In this document: one piece after another, positions 35,027 to 45,096 of the stretch
Layout of the letters: every line of letters begins with the position of its first letter
Numbering within the stretch: the first letter of the stretch is position 1
Assembly: GCA_944391505.1 (NCBI GenBank)
Contig: CALXTV010000004.1
Span: forward strand, 17,128 to 81,127
Origin: an uncultured Alphaproteobacteria bacterium
GTDB taxonomy: Bacteria; Pseudomonadota; Alphaproteobacteria; RF32; CAG-239
Length of the DNA: 64,000 nt
Direction: 5' to 3'
Notes under the pieces: generated by a model
What the model saw: the letters and a program-made list of their open reading frames with translations, nothing else
Told to the model about the DNA's origin: nothing
Database searches by the model: none
Program-made: the position numbers and the translations under genes

Positions 35027-36136
35027 GTGAAAAAGGAAAATAAAAATAAGGCCGAAACGGAAAACAAGACCGCGGCGCCGGTCGTCGAGGCTGAAAAGGA
35101 AGAGAAGGAAATTCTTGTCAATCAGGATAAAGTCGGCTCTCTGATGCATGAAGCGCGCCTTAAAAAAGGCCTCAAAATTGCGGACGCTTCCCGTGATTTG
35201 TGCATTCGGTCCTCTTACCTGGAAGCTATTGAGGTCGGAAATTATGATGAAATTCCCGAACCGCCTTACGGTATCGGTTTTATCCGTTCTTATGCCGATT
35301 ATTTGGGATTAAATTCTGCCCGTATGGTTCAGCTTTTCAAAGAAGAAACCGATGCCGCTTCCAAAAACAGCGACTATTATGTTATGGAACCGCAGGCTGA
35401 AGTGACGGCTCCGAACAAGAAATATCTGCTGATAAGTCTGGCGGCCGTTTTTGTCGTTTACGCCGGCTGGTTCTTTTATAACGAAAGCCAGAACAGCCCT
35501 GCCGAAGAAACGGTCGAAACACCCGGATATACGGAAGAAGCGTCTGACGCGGTTGTCGATTTTCCGCTGCAGGTTGAGGATTTTGCCCCCGTCGAAGAAA
35601 ATGTTGTTGAGAAAAATGTCGGAGAAGAAACTCTTCCGGTGGTCGATGTTGCGCCTGTTTCCGATGGTGCTGCCGGCAATGTTACGGTCAGCGAGGCAAG
35701 CTTTGTCGAGCCTGCCGAAACGGCTTCCGCACCTGCCGAAAATCCGGTTGAAGAGCCCGTGGCTAAACCGGTTGCCGAAGAACCTGCCGCAGCGCCTGTC
35801 AAAGCGCCGGCCGCAGAAGTTGCGGCTCCCGCAGCCGAAGTTTCGGAACCTGCTGCAGAAATCGTTAAAAGCAAAAAGCCCGGTTCCCGCGTAACCGTCA
35901 AAATCAAAGGCGAAGACAACTGGATTGAGGTTCGTGACGCCAACAAGCTTTATATCAGCAAGGTTTTGCATGACGGTGATGTTTACGAAGTTCCCGCCGG
36001 CGAGGGCATGATTCTTTCTGTCGGCCGGGTTGAAGGCGCCGATGTTTATATTGACGGCAAATTGACCGAAGTTGTCAAACCGAACAAAAAAACCGGCATT
36101 GCACTTGATCCGTTCTTAGCTTCCGCTAACCATTAG
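35027..36136 (+). CDS. RodZ-like protein (HTH_25, membrane segment, DUF4115)
   Basis: A 369-aa protein starting at GTG 35027 with AAAGGG upstream. Residues about 33-105 are an HTH domain of the RodZ type (VGSLMHEARLKKGLKIADASRD, GFIRSYADYLGL); residues about 131-149 are a membrane segment (YLLISLAAVFVVYAGWFFY); then a long Pro/Ala/Glu-rich spacer (about 155-285) and a C-terminal beta domain (VTVKIKGEDNWIEVRDANKL, DUF4115). RodZ helps MreB-directed cell shape; the architecture matches, though the Ala/Pro/Glu spacer is long. It lies between ptsP and hisS. Confidence 0.85.
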   Translation: MKKENKNKAETENKTAAPVVEAEKEEKEILVNQDKVGSLMHEARLKKGLKIADASRDLCIRSSYLEAIEVGNYDEIPEPPYGIGFIRSYADYLGLNSARMVQLFKEETDAASKNSDYYVMEPQAEVTAPNKKYLLISLAAVFVVYAGWFFYNESQNSPAEETVETPGYTEEASDAVVDFPLQVEDFAPVEENVVEKNVGEETLPVVDVAPVSDGAAGNVTVSEASFVEPAETASAPAENPVEEPVAKPVAEEPAAAPVKAPAAEVAAPAAEVSEPAAEIVKSKKPGSRVTVKIKGEDNWIEVRDANKLYISKVLHDGDVYEVPAGEGMILSVGRVEGADVYIDGKLTEVVKPNKKTGIALDPFLASANH

Positions 36137-36156
36137 CGCGGCATACATATTGCAGA

Positions 36157-36194
36157 AAATAGCAGGTTTTGCGCCTGCTGTTTTCTTTTTTTTG
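36157..36194 (+). terminator. Terminator after the RodZ-like gene
   Basis: AGCAGG - TTTTGCG - CCTGCT then GTTTTC and a run of T. Confidence 0.75.
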
Positions 36195-36226
36195 TTTATG
36201 AGAGTTTTACAAAATCGAGGTATAAT

Positions 36227-37462
36227 ATGGCAAAATTACAAAATGTTAGAGGCACTTATGACCTTTACGGCGAGGCTAAGCGCAAAATGAAAAAAGTCAC
36301 TTCCGTTGCCTCGGAAGTTGTTGAAAAATATGGTTTTGAAGAAATCGAAACTCCGATTTTCGAGTTTACCGAGGTTTTTTCCCGCAATCTGGGCGAAACT
36401 TCTGATGTCGTAACCAAAGAAATGTACTGTTTTGAAGACCGCGGCGGCGAAAGTCTGACTTTGCGCCCGGAAGGCACGGCCGGTGTTGTCCGTTCCTTTA
36501 TTTCCGAAGGCATGCAGCAGAATCTTCCGGTCAAGCTCTACTACAGCGGCCCGATGTTCCGCTACGAGCGGCCGCAGAAAGGGCGTCAGCGCCAGTTTAC
36601 GCAGTTTGGTTGCGAGCTTTTGGGGGTTGAAACGCCGCAGGCTGATATTGAAGTCATCGCCATGGCTTACGAGTTTCTGGAAAAGCTCGGTCTGACCGGT
36701 TCCGTCACCGTTGAAATCAACTCGCTCGGCGACAAGGAAAGCCGCGACGCCTACCGTGAAAAGCTGGTTGCCTATCTGAAAGGCCGCTATGACGAATTGT
36801 CCGAGGACAGCAAAACGCGTCTGGAGCGCAATCCCCTGCGCGTGCTAGATTCCAAAGAAGAATGTGACAAGGCTGTTGTCGAAGGCGCGCCGCTGTATAA
36901 AGACAGTCTGAACGAAACCTCGGCCGCATTTTTCAATGCTGTGTTAAAAGGACTGGATAATCTGGGTATAAAATACAAGGTTAACGATCGTCTGGTGCGC
37001 GGTTTGGATTATTATTCGCACACCGTTTTTGAGCTGGTTACCGATAAGCTCGGTTCGCAGGGAACGGTACTGGCCGGCGGCCGTTATGACGGTTTGGTCG
37101 AGCAGATGGGCGGCGGTAAGGTTGCCGGTATCGGTTGGGCCTGCGGGGTCGAACGCCTGAGCATGCTTTTGAACGCCGATGTTTCGCTGCCGCGTCCGGT
37201 GGCGGTTATTCCGGTCGGCGAAGACGTCAACGACAAAGCGATAGAAATTGCTTATCAGTTGCGTCGCGCAGGTTTCCGCGTCGAACACAGCTATGGTGGA
37301 AACCTCAAAAAACGGATGATGAAAGCCAACAAGGCCAATGCCGTCAAAGCCGTGATTATCGGAACCGACGAACTTTCGCGGGGAGAGGTTACGCTGAAAG
37401 ATTTGGACAGCGGTGTGCAGAAAAATGTTGCTCTGGATAAAATTGTTGAGGAATTGAGATAA
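36227..37462 (+). CDS. hisS: Histidyl-tRNA synthetase
   Basis: HisS charges tRNA-His. The 411-aa class II enzyme has motif 1 around [11 protein letters not shown], motif 2 [16 protein letters not shown], the histidine-binding loop [12 protein letters not shown] and motif 3 [12 protein letters not shown], then the C-terminal anticodon-binding domain (from about residue 325). Motif 2 retains the common bacterial RQRQF pattern. Start has AGGTATA upstream; the stop overlaps the prfA start by one base (TAATG), so hisS and prfA are coupled. Confidence 0.97.
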   Translation: MAKLQNVRGTYDLYGEAKRKMKKVTSVASEVVEKYGFEEIETPIFEFTEVFSRNLGETSDVVTKEMYCFEDRGGESLTLRPEGTAGVVRSFISEGMQQNLPVKLYYSGPMFRYERPQKGRQRQFTQFGCELLGVETPQADIEVIAMAYEFLEKLGLTGSVTVEINSLGDKESRDAYREKLVAYLKGRYDELSEDSKTRLERNPLRVLDSKEECDKAVVEGAPLYKDSLNETSAAFFNAVLKGLDNLGIKYKVNDRLVRGLDYYSHTVFELVTDKLGSQGTVLAGGRYDGLVEQMGGGKVAGIGWACGVERLSMLLNADVSLPRPVAVIPVGEDVNDKAIEIAYQLRRAGFRVEHSYGGNLKKRMMKANKANAVKAVIIGTDELSRGEVTLKDLDSGVQKNVALDKIVEELR

Positions 37463-38535
37463 TGAGTTTTGCCGAAAAATTAGCCAATGTTGTCAACCGC
37501 CACGATGAAATTCAGGCGTTGTTGTCTTCACCGGACGTCAGCCCGGACGATTTGGTGCGCATGAATAAGGAGATTTCCGAACTGGCGCCGGTGGTGGAGG
37601 CAATTCACAACTACAACCGCACCGAAAAAGATATGAACGACGCCAGGGCAATGATGGAAGACGATTCGCTCGACAAAGAAATGCGCGAAATGGCCGAAGC
37701 CGAATATTATGAGCTGAAAGACAAGCTTCCCGAGATGGAAAAGGAAATTAAAATTCTGCTTCTGCCCAAGGAAGAGGACGATGAGAAAAACGCCATTCTT
37801 GAAGTCCGCGCAGGCACCGGCGGCGATGAAGCGGCACTGTTTGCGGCGGTGTTGTTTGAAATGTATCAGCGCTATTCGCAGAAAATGGGCTGGAAGTTTG
37901 AGGTTTTGGACGCGGACGAAAATTCGCTCGGCGGCTATAAGGAAGCTTCTGCCAAAATTACCGGCAAAGATGTTTTTGCCAAACTCAAATTCGAGTCCGG
38001 CGCACATCGTGTTCAGCGCGTGCCGGTAACGGAATCTCAGGGACGCGTTCATACTTCGGCGGCCACGGTTGCGGTTTTGCCCGAAATTGAGGAAGTCGAT
38101 ATGTATATCAATCCCGCCGATTTGAAAATTGACGTTTATCGTGCTTCGGGAGCCGGCGGCCAACACGTTAACCGTACGGAATCCGCCGTGCGCATTACCC
38201 ATATTCCGACCGGTGTGGTTGTGCAGTGTCAGGACGACCGCTCGCAGTACAAAAATAAAGAAAAGGCGATGAATCACCTGCGCGCCAAATTGTATGACCT
38301 GCAGAAGTCAACCATAGACAAAGAATATTCGGAACGGCGCAAATTGCAGGTCGGCTCCGGCGACCGCTCGGAGCGGATTCGCACTTATAACTATCCGCAG
38401 GGACGCGTAACCGACCACCGTATTAACCTGACGCTCTATAAACTGGATGAAGTCGTTTCCGGCGATGCCCTGGGTGAAATTATCGACGCTCTGGTTGCCG
38501 AAGATCAGGCGCAGCGCCTGTCTGAGCTGGATTAA
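37462..38535 (+). CDS. prfA: Peptide chain release factor 1
   Basis: RF1 releases peptides at UAA and UAG. The 357-aa protein has the N-terminal helical domain, the codon-recognition region with PVT in [15 protein letters not shown] (usual consensus PAT or PVT) and the catalytic GGQ (residues 232-234, [12 protein letters not shown]). Length is typical. No prmC methyltransferase gene follows, unlike many genomes. Start shares one base with the hisS stop. Confidence 0.97.
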   Translation: MSFAEKLANVVNRHDEIQALLSSPDVSPDDLVRMNKEISELAPVVEAIHNYNRTEKDMNDARAMMEDDSLDKEMREMAEAEYYELKDKLPEMEKEIKILLLPKEEDDEKNAILEVRAGTGGDEAALFAAVLFEMYQRYSQKMGWKFEVLDADENSLGGYKEASAKITGKDVFAKLKFESGAHRVQRVPVTESQGRVHTSAATVAVLPEIEEVDMYINPADLKIDVYRASGAGGQHVNRTESAVRITHIPTGVVVQCQDDRSQYKNKEKAMNHLRAKLYDLQKSTIDKEYSERRKLQVGSGDRSERIRTYNYPQGRVTDHRINLTLYKLDEVVSGDALGEIIDALVAEDQAQRLSELD

Positions 38536-38543
38536 TCAGGCCT

Positions 38544-38573
38544 TTCCAAAATCAAATTTTACGATTTTGGAAG
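38544..38573 (+). terminator. Hairpin after prfA
   Basis: TTCCAAAATC - 9-nt loop - GATTTTGGAA, 10-bp perfect stem; a weak AT tract follows. Confidence 0.5.
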
Positions 38574-38579
38574 ATTATA

Positions 38580-39719
38580 TCAGTTAAGAATATAAGAGCT
38601 TAAGCTTTTTATATGATTATACCGTTCCTCGCAGTAAGCTTTCGTTTGAGCCGTAATCGTAGCTGTGGCTGCACTCAGCTTGGCCTGGCATTCCGCTTCA
38701 GTCCAATCATAACCCTTATCGGCGTCAGAAAAATGAGGAATGTGATCCCCGTTTGACTTAATACATTCACCGCTTACCGAATATGCAAAACCTCTAGTAA
38801 TAAGCGGAGAACATTCAGAAACTATATTATACTCTCCGGTATAATAAGCTCTGCATAAAGAAAGACAACCGCCTTTATCGCCGGCCAGAGGTTTCATACA
38901 GGCTTGACCCTTAGGCACTTCCGTCAAACAAGGGGTGCAGTCGCCGTAACAAGTGCTTCCGCATTCCGTAGTACCAACCGCGGTAGCCCGATAACCGTAA
39001 CCGCAGGAATATTTATATTTAAAACCTGTTGTGCATACATCGCTGCAACATGCCTTGCACTGGGAGAATTTTTTTGTTGAGCCTGTGTAACAGGTTGAAG
39101 CGCCGACTTCGCCGCCGCATTCGCAGACCGAATAACCGGAGCAGGGGTTTTCCCTGCGCTTGTATTTTGTTTCCGAACAGCTCTGGCAGCGCCCATCCGC
39201 GATATAACCCTGAGCCGTCGCCTGTTCATAGGTATAGTCGTATCCGTCGCAGGGATCGCATTTGCATTTTTTGTAATTGGCATCATAAGAACAAGTCGCC
39301 TCAATCACCGTTCCGGCCGTGCAGTTCGTTTCGCCAAAACCCGTTTCTTCACAGGCGCGCGGCTTGTCTTCGACGCATTTGGCAAAATAATTGCTGTTAT
39401 AAGCGCATTGCCCGGAAGGATAAGCGGGTAGGGAACAGGACGTAACGGTATAACCTTCGTTCCGGCATTGTTGGGCGGTGTCGATTTGATAACCGCCGTC
39501 ATTTCTACCTCCCGAACTGAACCCGGCGTTCGGGTCACAATCGCCGGAACCGAGGAAGCAAATTGCGGCCGTTTTATATGTATGGCCCATATCCGCATAG
39601 GATACGGACTCTAATTCAATAGGTGTGGTGTATGTGTGTGTAATGATGAAATCGGGAGCGGCATAGGAAATAGCCGGTACCAAAAATAACGTTGCGGTAG
39701 ACAAAAGCATATTTCTCAT
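38580..39719 (-). CDS. Secreted cysteine-rich protein
   Basis: A 379-aa protein with a clear signal peptide (MRNMLLSTATLFLVPAISYAA) and a mature region with more than 30 cysteines, many in CxC, CxxC and CC patterns (KCKCDPCDGYDY, CQSCSETKYKRR, QCKACCSDVC). Repeated tyrosine/glycine-rich segments separate them. The cysteines should form disulfides outside the cytoplasm. ATG 39719 has AGGGAG upstream; the frame opens at 39782. No recognised family. A second Cys-rich secreted protein lies at 63484, near the window end. Confidence 0.75.
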   Translation of the reverse strand: MRNMLLSTATLFLVPAISYAAPDFIITHTYTTPIELESVSYADMGHTYKTAAICFLGSGDCDPNAGFSSGGRNDGGYQIDTAQQCRNEGYTVTSCSLPAYPSGQCAYNSNYFAKCVEDKPRACEETGFGETNCTAGTVIEATCSYDANYKKCKCDPCDGYDYTYEQATAQGYIADGRCQSCSETKYKRRENPCSGYSVCECGGEVGASTCYTGSTKKFSQCKACCSDVCTTGFKYKYSCGYGYRATAVGTTECGSTCYGDCTPCLTEVPKGQACMKPLAGDKGGCLSLCRAYYTGEYNIVSECSPLITRGFAYSVSGECIKSNGDHIPHFSDADKGYDWTEAECQAKLSAATATITAQTKAYCEERYNHIKSLSSYILN

Positions 39720-39944
39720 TGTTTTTCTCCCTGAATTCAGAATTAAAGTCCGTATCTGTACTTCAGAATAACCTAAATGCAAATAAAAGTCAACAACTAT
39801 TGAGACTGTTTTTCTTTCCGGCTATAAATTAACAAAAATATGACCTGTTTGTTTTCATCCGCAATGGAACATCTTAAATTTTTTGATTGTATCGGCAGGG
39901 CAAAGTTTTTATAATCATGCCAGATTAATCTGTAAGGGAAATAA

Positions 39945-42900
39945 ATGCCGGAACCTAAGTTTGTACATTTGCGCGTGCATACCGCCTATTCTTTGTCGGA
40001 GGGCGCCATAAAAGTGCCGTCTCTGATTCCCAAACTCAAAGATATGGGGTTTCCGGCCATCGCCGTGACCGATACGGCGAATATGTTTGGCGCCAAAGCT
40101 TTATCGCATTTTGCCGCCGACTGCGGCATCAAACCGATTTTGGGCTGCCAGTTTTATCTTCGCAACCCGGATGCCGATGATTTGCTGAAATCGAAAGGGC
40201 GGACCATCGAACCGGACAAATTGGTGCTCTTGGTCAAAAACGACGAAGGGTATCACAACATTATGAAATTGATGAAAATTTCATATCTTGATAATCCGGA
40301 ATATAACGAAAAACCGCAGTTAAAACTTTCCGATCTCAAGGCGCACAGCGCCGGTCTGATAGCCCTGACCGGCGGCGTTGAAGGAACAGTCGGTCGTCTT
40401 CTGCTGGAAAACCGCAAAGCCGAAGCCGAAGATTTCCTGCTTAAGCTTAAAGATGTCTTTCCCGATTCGCTCTATGTCGAGATTATGCGTATCGGTCTGG
40501 AGAGCGAACGCAAAACCGAAGACGATTTCATCAATTTGGCTTATAAGCACAATCTGCCGCTGGTCGCCACCAACGAAGCCTTTTTTCTTGATGCCGATAT
40601 GTATGAGGCGCATGATGCGCTGGTCTGCATTGCCGCCGGAGAATATGTGGCCAATGAAAACCGCAGAAAGTTTTCGCCCAATAATCGTCTGCGTTCGCCG
40701 GAAGAAATGGTCGAACTTTTCAAAGATTTGCCCGAAGCCGTCAACAATACGATTGTCATAGCCGAACGCTGCAGCTTTTTGTCTGAAAAAATTCAGCCTC
40801 TGCTGCCGATTTTCGAATGTCCCGACGGCAAAACCCAGGACGAGTTCATTACCGAAGAAGCCTACAAAGGCTTAAAAGAGCGCATGGAGGCTCAGGTTTA
40901 TTTTGAGGGCATGACCGACGAGCAGAAAAAGGAAATTGACGAGAAATATTATGCCCGCCTGGATTATGAGCTGAGCGTTATTAAAAAAATGGGTTTCCCG
41001 GGCTATTTCCTTATCGTATCGGACTTTATCCGTTGGTCAAAGGGGCACGGCGTTCCGGTCGGGCCGGGACGTGGTTCCGGTGCCGGTTCCATTACCGCCT
41101 GGTCGTTGAAAGTTACCGATCTTGACCCGATAAAACTTGATTTGCTGTTTGAACGTTTTCTGAATCCGGAACGTATTAACATGCCGGACTTTGACGTTGA
41201 CTTTTGCCAGGAAAACCGCGGCAAAACGATTGAATATGTGCAGAATAAATACGGCTTTGACCATGTGGCGCAGATTATTACCTATGGCAAGCTGCAGGCC
41301 AAAAACGTCATCAGGGACGTTGCCCGTGTTTTGCAAATGCCCTATTCGCAGGCTGACCGCCTGAGCAAAATGATTCCGCCCGGTGTACAGGGCAAAAACC
41401 CGACCTTGCAGGAATCTCTGGATCAGGTGCCCGAACTTGAAGAAATGCGCCAGAATGATCCGCAGGTTAACAAGTTGTTTGACATCGGCATGAAGCTGGA
41501 AGGTTTATATCGTCAGTCCGGCGTGCACGCGGCCGGCGTGGTTATCGGCGACCGCCCGTTGGATGAGCTTGTGCCGCTGTATAAAGATCCGCGTGCCGAA
41601 ATGCCGGTTACCCAGTATGACATGAAATACGTGGAAGAAACCGGCCTGATCAAGTTTGACTTTTTGGGCTTAAAGACCCTGACCGTTATTCAGCGAGCCG
41701 TAGACTGGATTAAGAAGATACATGGTGTTCAGATGGATATGGACAACGTGCCGCTGGACGACAAGCCGACTTACGAGCTCTTGCAAAGCGGCAACACCGC
41801 CGCCGTTTTCCAGTTTGAATCGGCGGGTATGCAGGATGTGCACAAGCAGATTAAACCTGACCGCTTCGAAGACCTTATCGCTATCGTTTCACTGTATCGC
41901 CCGGGGCCGATGGATAACATTCCGAGCTATATTAAACGGAAACACGGCGAGGAGGAAATTACCTACCTGCATCCGATGCTGGAGCCGATTCTCAAAGAAA
42001 CCTACGGCATTATGATTTATCAGGAACAGGTCATGAACATTGCCCGTGCGCTGGGCGGCTACACGATGGGCGGCGCCGACAAGCTGCGTAAGGTCATGGG
42101 TAAGAAAATGCGCGACGAAATTCCGAAACAGCGCAAGATGTTCATGGAAGGCGCAGTCAAAAACGGAATAGAGGAAGCCACGGCCGGTGCCATTTTTGAC
42201 CAGATGGAAAAATTTGCCTCATACGGTTTCAACAAGTCGCATGCGGCGGCATATTCGCTGATTTCATACCAGACGGCCTATCTCAAGGCGCATTATCCGG
42301 TCGAGTTCATGTGCGCGGTTATGTCGCTGGATATTACCAACACCGACAAGCTGCTGTTTTTCAAGGACGAATGCAAAAAGCTCGGCTTTAAGGTCTTAAA
42401 ACCGGACATCAACCATTCCGGTTCCGACTTTACGGTAGAAGACGGCAATATCCGCTATGCACTGGGCGCGGTCAAGGGAGTCGGCGAGGCCAATATGCGG
42501 GCAATTGTCGCCGAACGCGAGGCGCACGGGCCGTATAAGGATATTTCGGACTTCATTCACCGCACAGACATTAAGCAGATTAACCGCCGCCAGTTGGAAC
42601 AGTTGATTAAGGCCGGCGCCTTTGATTGTCTGGAGAAGAACCGGGGCCGGTTGTTTGCCAATGTCGAAACCATTCTGCGGCACATTGCCTCTTCTTCCGA
42701 ACTAAAAACCAGCGAACAGGCCTCGCTGTTTGGCAATGAGGAACTGCATGCCAAGGTCAAGCTGGCCGAAAAACCTGACTGGCCGGAACTTGAAAAGCTT
42801 AAACTTGAGGCGGAAGCCATCGGTTTTTATCTTTCCGCGCACCCGCTTGACAGCTATGGCAAGGGCATGGAGCGTTTGGGCGTCAAAAACTGCAGCGAGA

Positions 42901-43418
42901 TTTTCCGCAATATCCGCACCGGCGACAGCATAAGGGCCAAGGTGGCCGGCTGCGTCAATTCTTTCCAAAAGCGCATCAGCAAAACCGGCAATAAATACGC
43001 TTTTCTGGAATTGTCCGACGCCAGCGGGAGCTTCGAGGGAATTTTGTTTTCGGAAGGTTTGGCGCGTTATGAGGAAATTATCGCTTCCGGTTTGCCGCTG
43101 TTTGCCAGCATAACCATCGACAAGCAAAGCGAAGATGCCAATCCGCGCGTCATGTTCAACGTGATTGAAACGTTGGACAAAGCCATTTCCGAAGTCGCCA
43201 ACGGTTTGGAGATTGCCGTCAATGACGTAACCGCCGTTTCCGGGCTGAGGGAAATTCTCGGCAAAGATAGAAACGGCCGAAATAAAATATATATAAAACC
43301 CGAGAACCGGGAATGGGATGTCCGTATTGAACTAGCCGGCGGCTTTGCCTTTGCCGATCCCGAATTCCTGAGCAAAATTCGTGCGCTTCCGGGCGTAACC
43401 ACCATAAAGGAAATATAA
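39945..43418 (+). CDS. dnaE: DNA polymerase III alpha subunit
   Basis: DnaE is the replicative polymerase chain. The 1157-aa product has the N-terminal PHP domain (HLRVHTAYSLSEGA, AVTDTANMFGA), the palm with MPDFDVDFC (catalytic Asp417 and Asp419), GSGAGSITAW, the YRPGPMDNIP block, and C-terminal helix-hairpin-helix and OB-fold parts (residues about 990-1080). Length is usual. It is followed only 3 nt later by a membrane-protein gene. Confidence 0.97.
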   Translation: MPEPKFVHLRVHTAYSLSEGAIKVPSLIPKLKDMGFPAIAVTDTANMFGAKALSHFAADCGIKPILGCQFYLRNPDADDLLKSKGRTIEPDKLVLLVKNDEGYHNIMKLMKISYLDNPEYNEKPQLKLSDLKAHSAGLIALTGGVEGTVGRLLLENRKAEAEDFLLKLKDVFPDSLYVEIMRIGLESERKTEDDFINLAYKHNLPLVATNEAFFLDADMYEAHDALVCIAAGEYVANENRRKFSPNNRLRSPEEMVELFKDLPEAVNNTIVIAERCSFLSEKIQPLLPIFECPDGKTQDEFITEEAYKGLKERMEAQVYFEGMTDEQKKEIDEKYYARLDYELSVIKKMGFPGYFLIVSDFIRWSKGHGVPVGPGRGSGAGSITAWSLKVTDLDPIKLDLLFERFLNPERINMPDFDVDFCQENRGKTIEYVQNKYGFDHVAQIITYGKLQAKNVIRDVARVLQMPYSQADRLSKMIPPGVQGKNPTLQESLDQVPELEEMRQNDPQVNKLFDIGMKLEGLYRQSGVHAAGVVIGDRPLDELVPLYKDPRAEMPVTQYDMKYVEETGLIKFDFLGLKTLTVIQRAVDWIKKIHGVQMDMDNVPLDDKPTYELLQSGNTAAVFQFESAGMQDVHKQIKPDRFEDLIAIVSLYRPGPMDNIPSYIKRKHGEEEITYLHPMLEPILKETYGIMIYQEQVMNIARALGGYTMGGADKLRKVMGKKMRDEIPKQRKMFMEGAVKNGIEEATAGAIFDQMEKFASYGFNKSHAAAYSLISYQTAYLKAHYPVEFMCAVMSLDITNTDKLLFFKDECKKLGFKVLKPDINHSGSDFTVEDGNIRYALGAVKGVGEANMRAIVAEREAHGPYKDISDFIHRTDIKQINRRQLEQLIKAGAFDCLEKNRGRLFANVETILRHIASSSELKTSEQASLFGNEELHAKVKLAEKPDWPELEKLKLEAEAIGFYLSAHPLDSYGKGMERLGVKNCSEIFRNIRTGDSIRAKVAGCVNSFQKRISKTGNKYAFLELSDASGSFEGILFSEGLARYEEIIASGLPLFASITIDKQSEDANPRVMFNVIETLDKAISEVANGLEIAVNDVTAVSGLREILGKDRNGRNKIYIKPENREWDVRIELAGGFAFADPEFLSKIRALPGVTTIKEI

Positions 43419-43421
43419 GCC

Positions 43422-44321
43422 ATGAAGGATTTTGTTGCCAAATTAAAACAATTTAGACAGCGGCTTGCGGAGAGCTGCCGTTGCCGGAACCTGTGTCTGA
43501 ATGCCAAGCCGGAAGTTGTACCGGTAAGGTTTCCTGTAACCAGGCTTATATTTCAGCCGTTTGCCGTTTTGACCGACCGGTTTGGCCTGCTTTTTCGGCT
43601 TGCGGCGGTTTTTGCTCTGCCGATAACGCTGTTGTCCGTGTTAATGGGTTTTGCGTCCGTTTGTTTTACCGGACACCGCGACGCCTATTTTTTCTGTTCG
43701 GATTCGCAGGCCTGGTATCTGGTTTATCTTTTGATAAAAATTTTTCTGGTCTCGGTATTTGTTGTCCGCTGGTATGACAGCGCTTTTCTAAACCGCGCGT
43801 ATGGTTGGAAAGACCTTCTTTTGCCGACCAAACGCGACGGCATTGCGGCCGCGTTGATTATTGCTTGTTTTTTTCTGAATCTGACGCCGCTTTTGTCTTT
43901 TTATCTGCTGTATATCCGAGACCCCAATCCCGACTGGGTTGTCGAAGTGACCTATTTTGCGGTCGTCTCTCTGGGCTTCCTCGTTCCTTTTGTCCTGATG
44001 CGTTTTTATGTACTGCTGAACATCTTTCTGGACGACGGAACAAAGGTTGCTCCCGGCTGGGTATGGGCACGCTCCAGGGGCAATAATCTGAGCATCATTC
44101 TTTCGCTGTTTCTGATTATCATCATCACACTGTTTGTTTTGCTTTATCTTCAACAGTCTGTCGTTAATCTTGAGGCCGAATATGTCAACTGGGGCGGAAC
44201 GGTAATGGAATATGTCAACAATCTGTTTTTGCTTATGCTCGTCAGCCTGATAATCAACAACAGCCAGATACAAAAAGAATATTTGCTGGGAGGAGAAAAT
44301 GGAAAAAATGCCTCAAATTAA
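43422..44321 (+). CDS. Hypothetical membrane protein
   Basis: A 299-aa protein with about six hydrophobic segments (approx residues 56-82, 97-118, 140-164, 172-197, 225-246 and 265-283) and a basic N-terminus. No known family recognised. It starts 3 nt after the dnaE stop with AAGGA in the dnaE tail, and its last 23 nt overlap the next membrane-protein gene. The two may be related or act together. Confidence 0.65.
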   Translation: MKDFVAKLKQFRQRLAESCRCRNLCLNAKPEVVPVRFPVTRLIFQPFAVLTDRFGLLFRLAAVFALPITLLSVLMGFASVCFTGHRDAYFFCSDSQAWYLVYLLIKIFLVSVFVVRWYDSAFLNRAYGWKDLLLPTKRDGIAAALIIACFFLNLTPLLSFYLLYIRDPNPDWVVEVTYFAVVSLGFLVPFVLMRFYVLLNIFLDDGTKVAPGWVWARSRGNNLSIILSLFLIIIITLFVLLYLQQSVVNLEAEYVNWGGTVMEYVNNLFLLMLVSLIINNSQIQKEYLLGGENGKNASN

Positions 44322-45096
44322 ATTACCGTTTTGGGAGTGTATCCGTCGCAGTTTTTTGTGCGCCTTTGTAAATTTCCGCGCCTTTGCCAAAATTGCGGCC
44401 GTTTGGTTTTTGATTTTGTTGTACGAAATTTTTGCCGGCTTTCCTTCGCTCTGCGGAATAAAGGAAAATAGTTGTCCCGGCGAAAATTTTCAGAATGTTT
44501 CTGTTGTTATGGTTTCTTTGGCGTCCGTGGCTGTCGCGGTGGCTTTTTGCCGCCTGATTGTTTTGCGGGAACAGGTCAGGCTTTTTGCTTTTTCTTTCGG
44601 CCGTCGCGAACTTAAGTATATGGCCTACAGTCTGTTTTTGTTTCTGCTCATTATTATCCCGTCGGTAATATTCATGGGCGTCACGGCCGGCATTTTTGAC
44701 AAGGCCGGTATTAATGTGCCGGGACTGTCGGTGTTGTTGTCTCTGGCACCGCTGATTATCGGCATTGTCTGCGCAAGGTTGTTTATCATACTGCCCGCCG
44801 TAGCGGTTGATGACCGTGAACTGACGTTGAAAAAAGCCTTTGAGCTGACCAAAGGAAATGCCAACAAAATCTTTTGGGGGCAGGCGTTAATGATGTTGCC
44901 GGTTATCATAACCGTAACTTTGTTGACAATGCTGTACAACGGCCTGAATTTATCGGGATTTATAGCTGATTTGACAATGGCTTTTTTGCTGCTCGGCTTG
45001 TCTTTCTTTGACGCCGCGCTCAAAGCATCTTTTTTCAGCCATGTTTACCAATATTTCGTTTATTTTTGGCGCCGCCCCGGGGAGCGTCCGGAATAA
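44299..45096 (+). CDS. Hypothetical membrane protein
   Basis: A 265-aa protein with five or six membrane segments; GGGAGGAG lies 4 nt upstream of ATG 44299. A conserved-looking block (ILPAVAVDDRELTLKKAFELTKGN) is followed by further hydrophobic helices; similar blocks occur in uncharacterised glycerophosphoryl-diester-type membrane domains. Its C-terminal 37 nt overlap the end of the convergent DUF2207 gene. Function unknown. Confidence 0.65.
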   Translation: MEKMPQIKLPFWECIRRSFLCAFVNFRAFAKIAAVWFLILLYEIFAGFPSLCGIKENSCPGENFQNVSVVMVSLASVAVAVAFCRLIVLREQVRLFAFSFGRRELKYMAYSLFLFLLIIIPSVIFMGVTAGIFDKAGINVPGLSVLLSLAPLIIGIVCARLFIILPAVAVDDRELTLKKAFELTKGNANKIFWGQALMMLPVIITVTLLTMLYNGLNLSGFIADLTMAFLLLGLSFFDAALKASFFSHVYQYFVYFWRRPGERPE

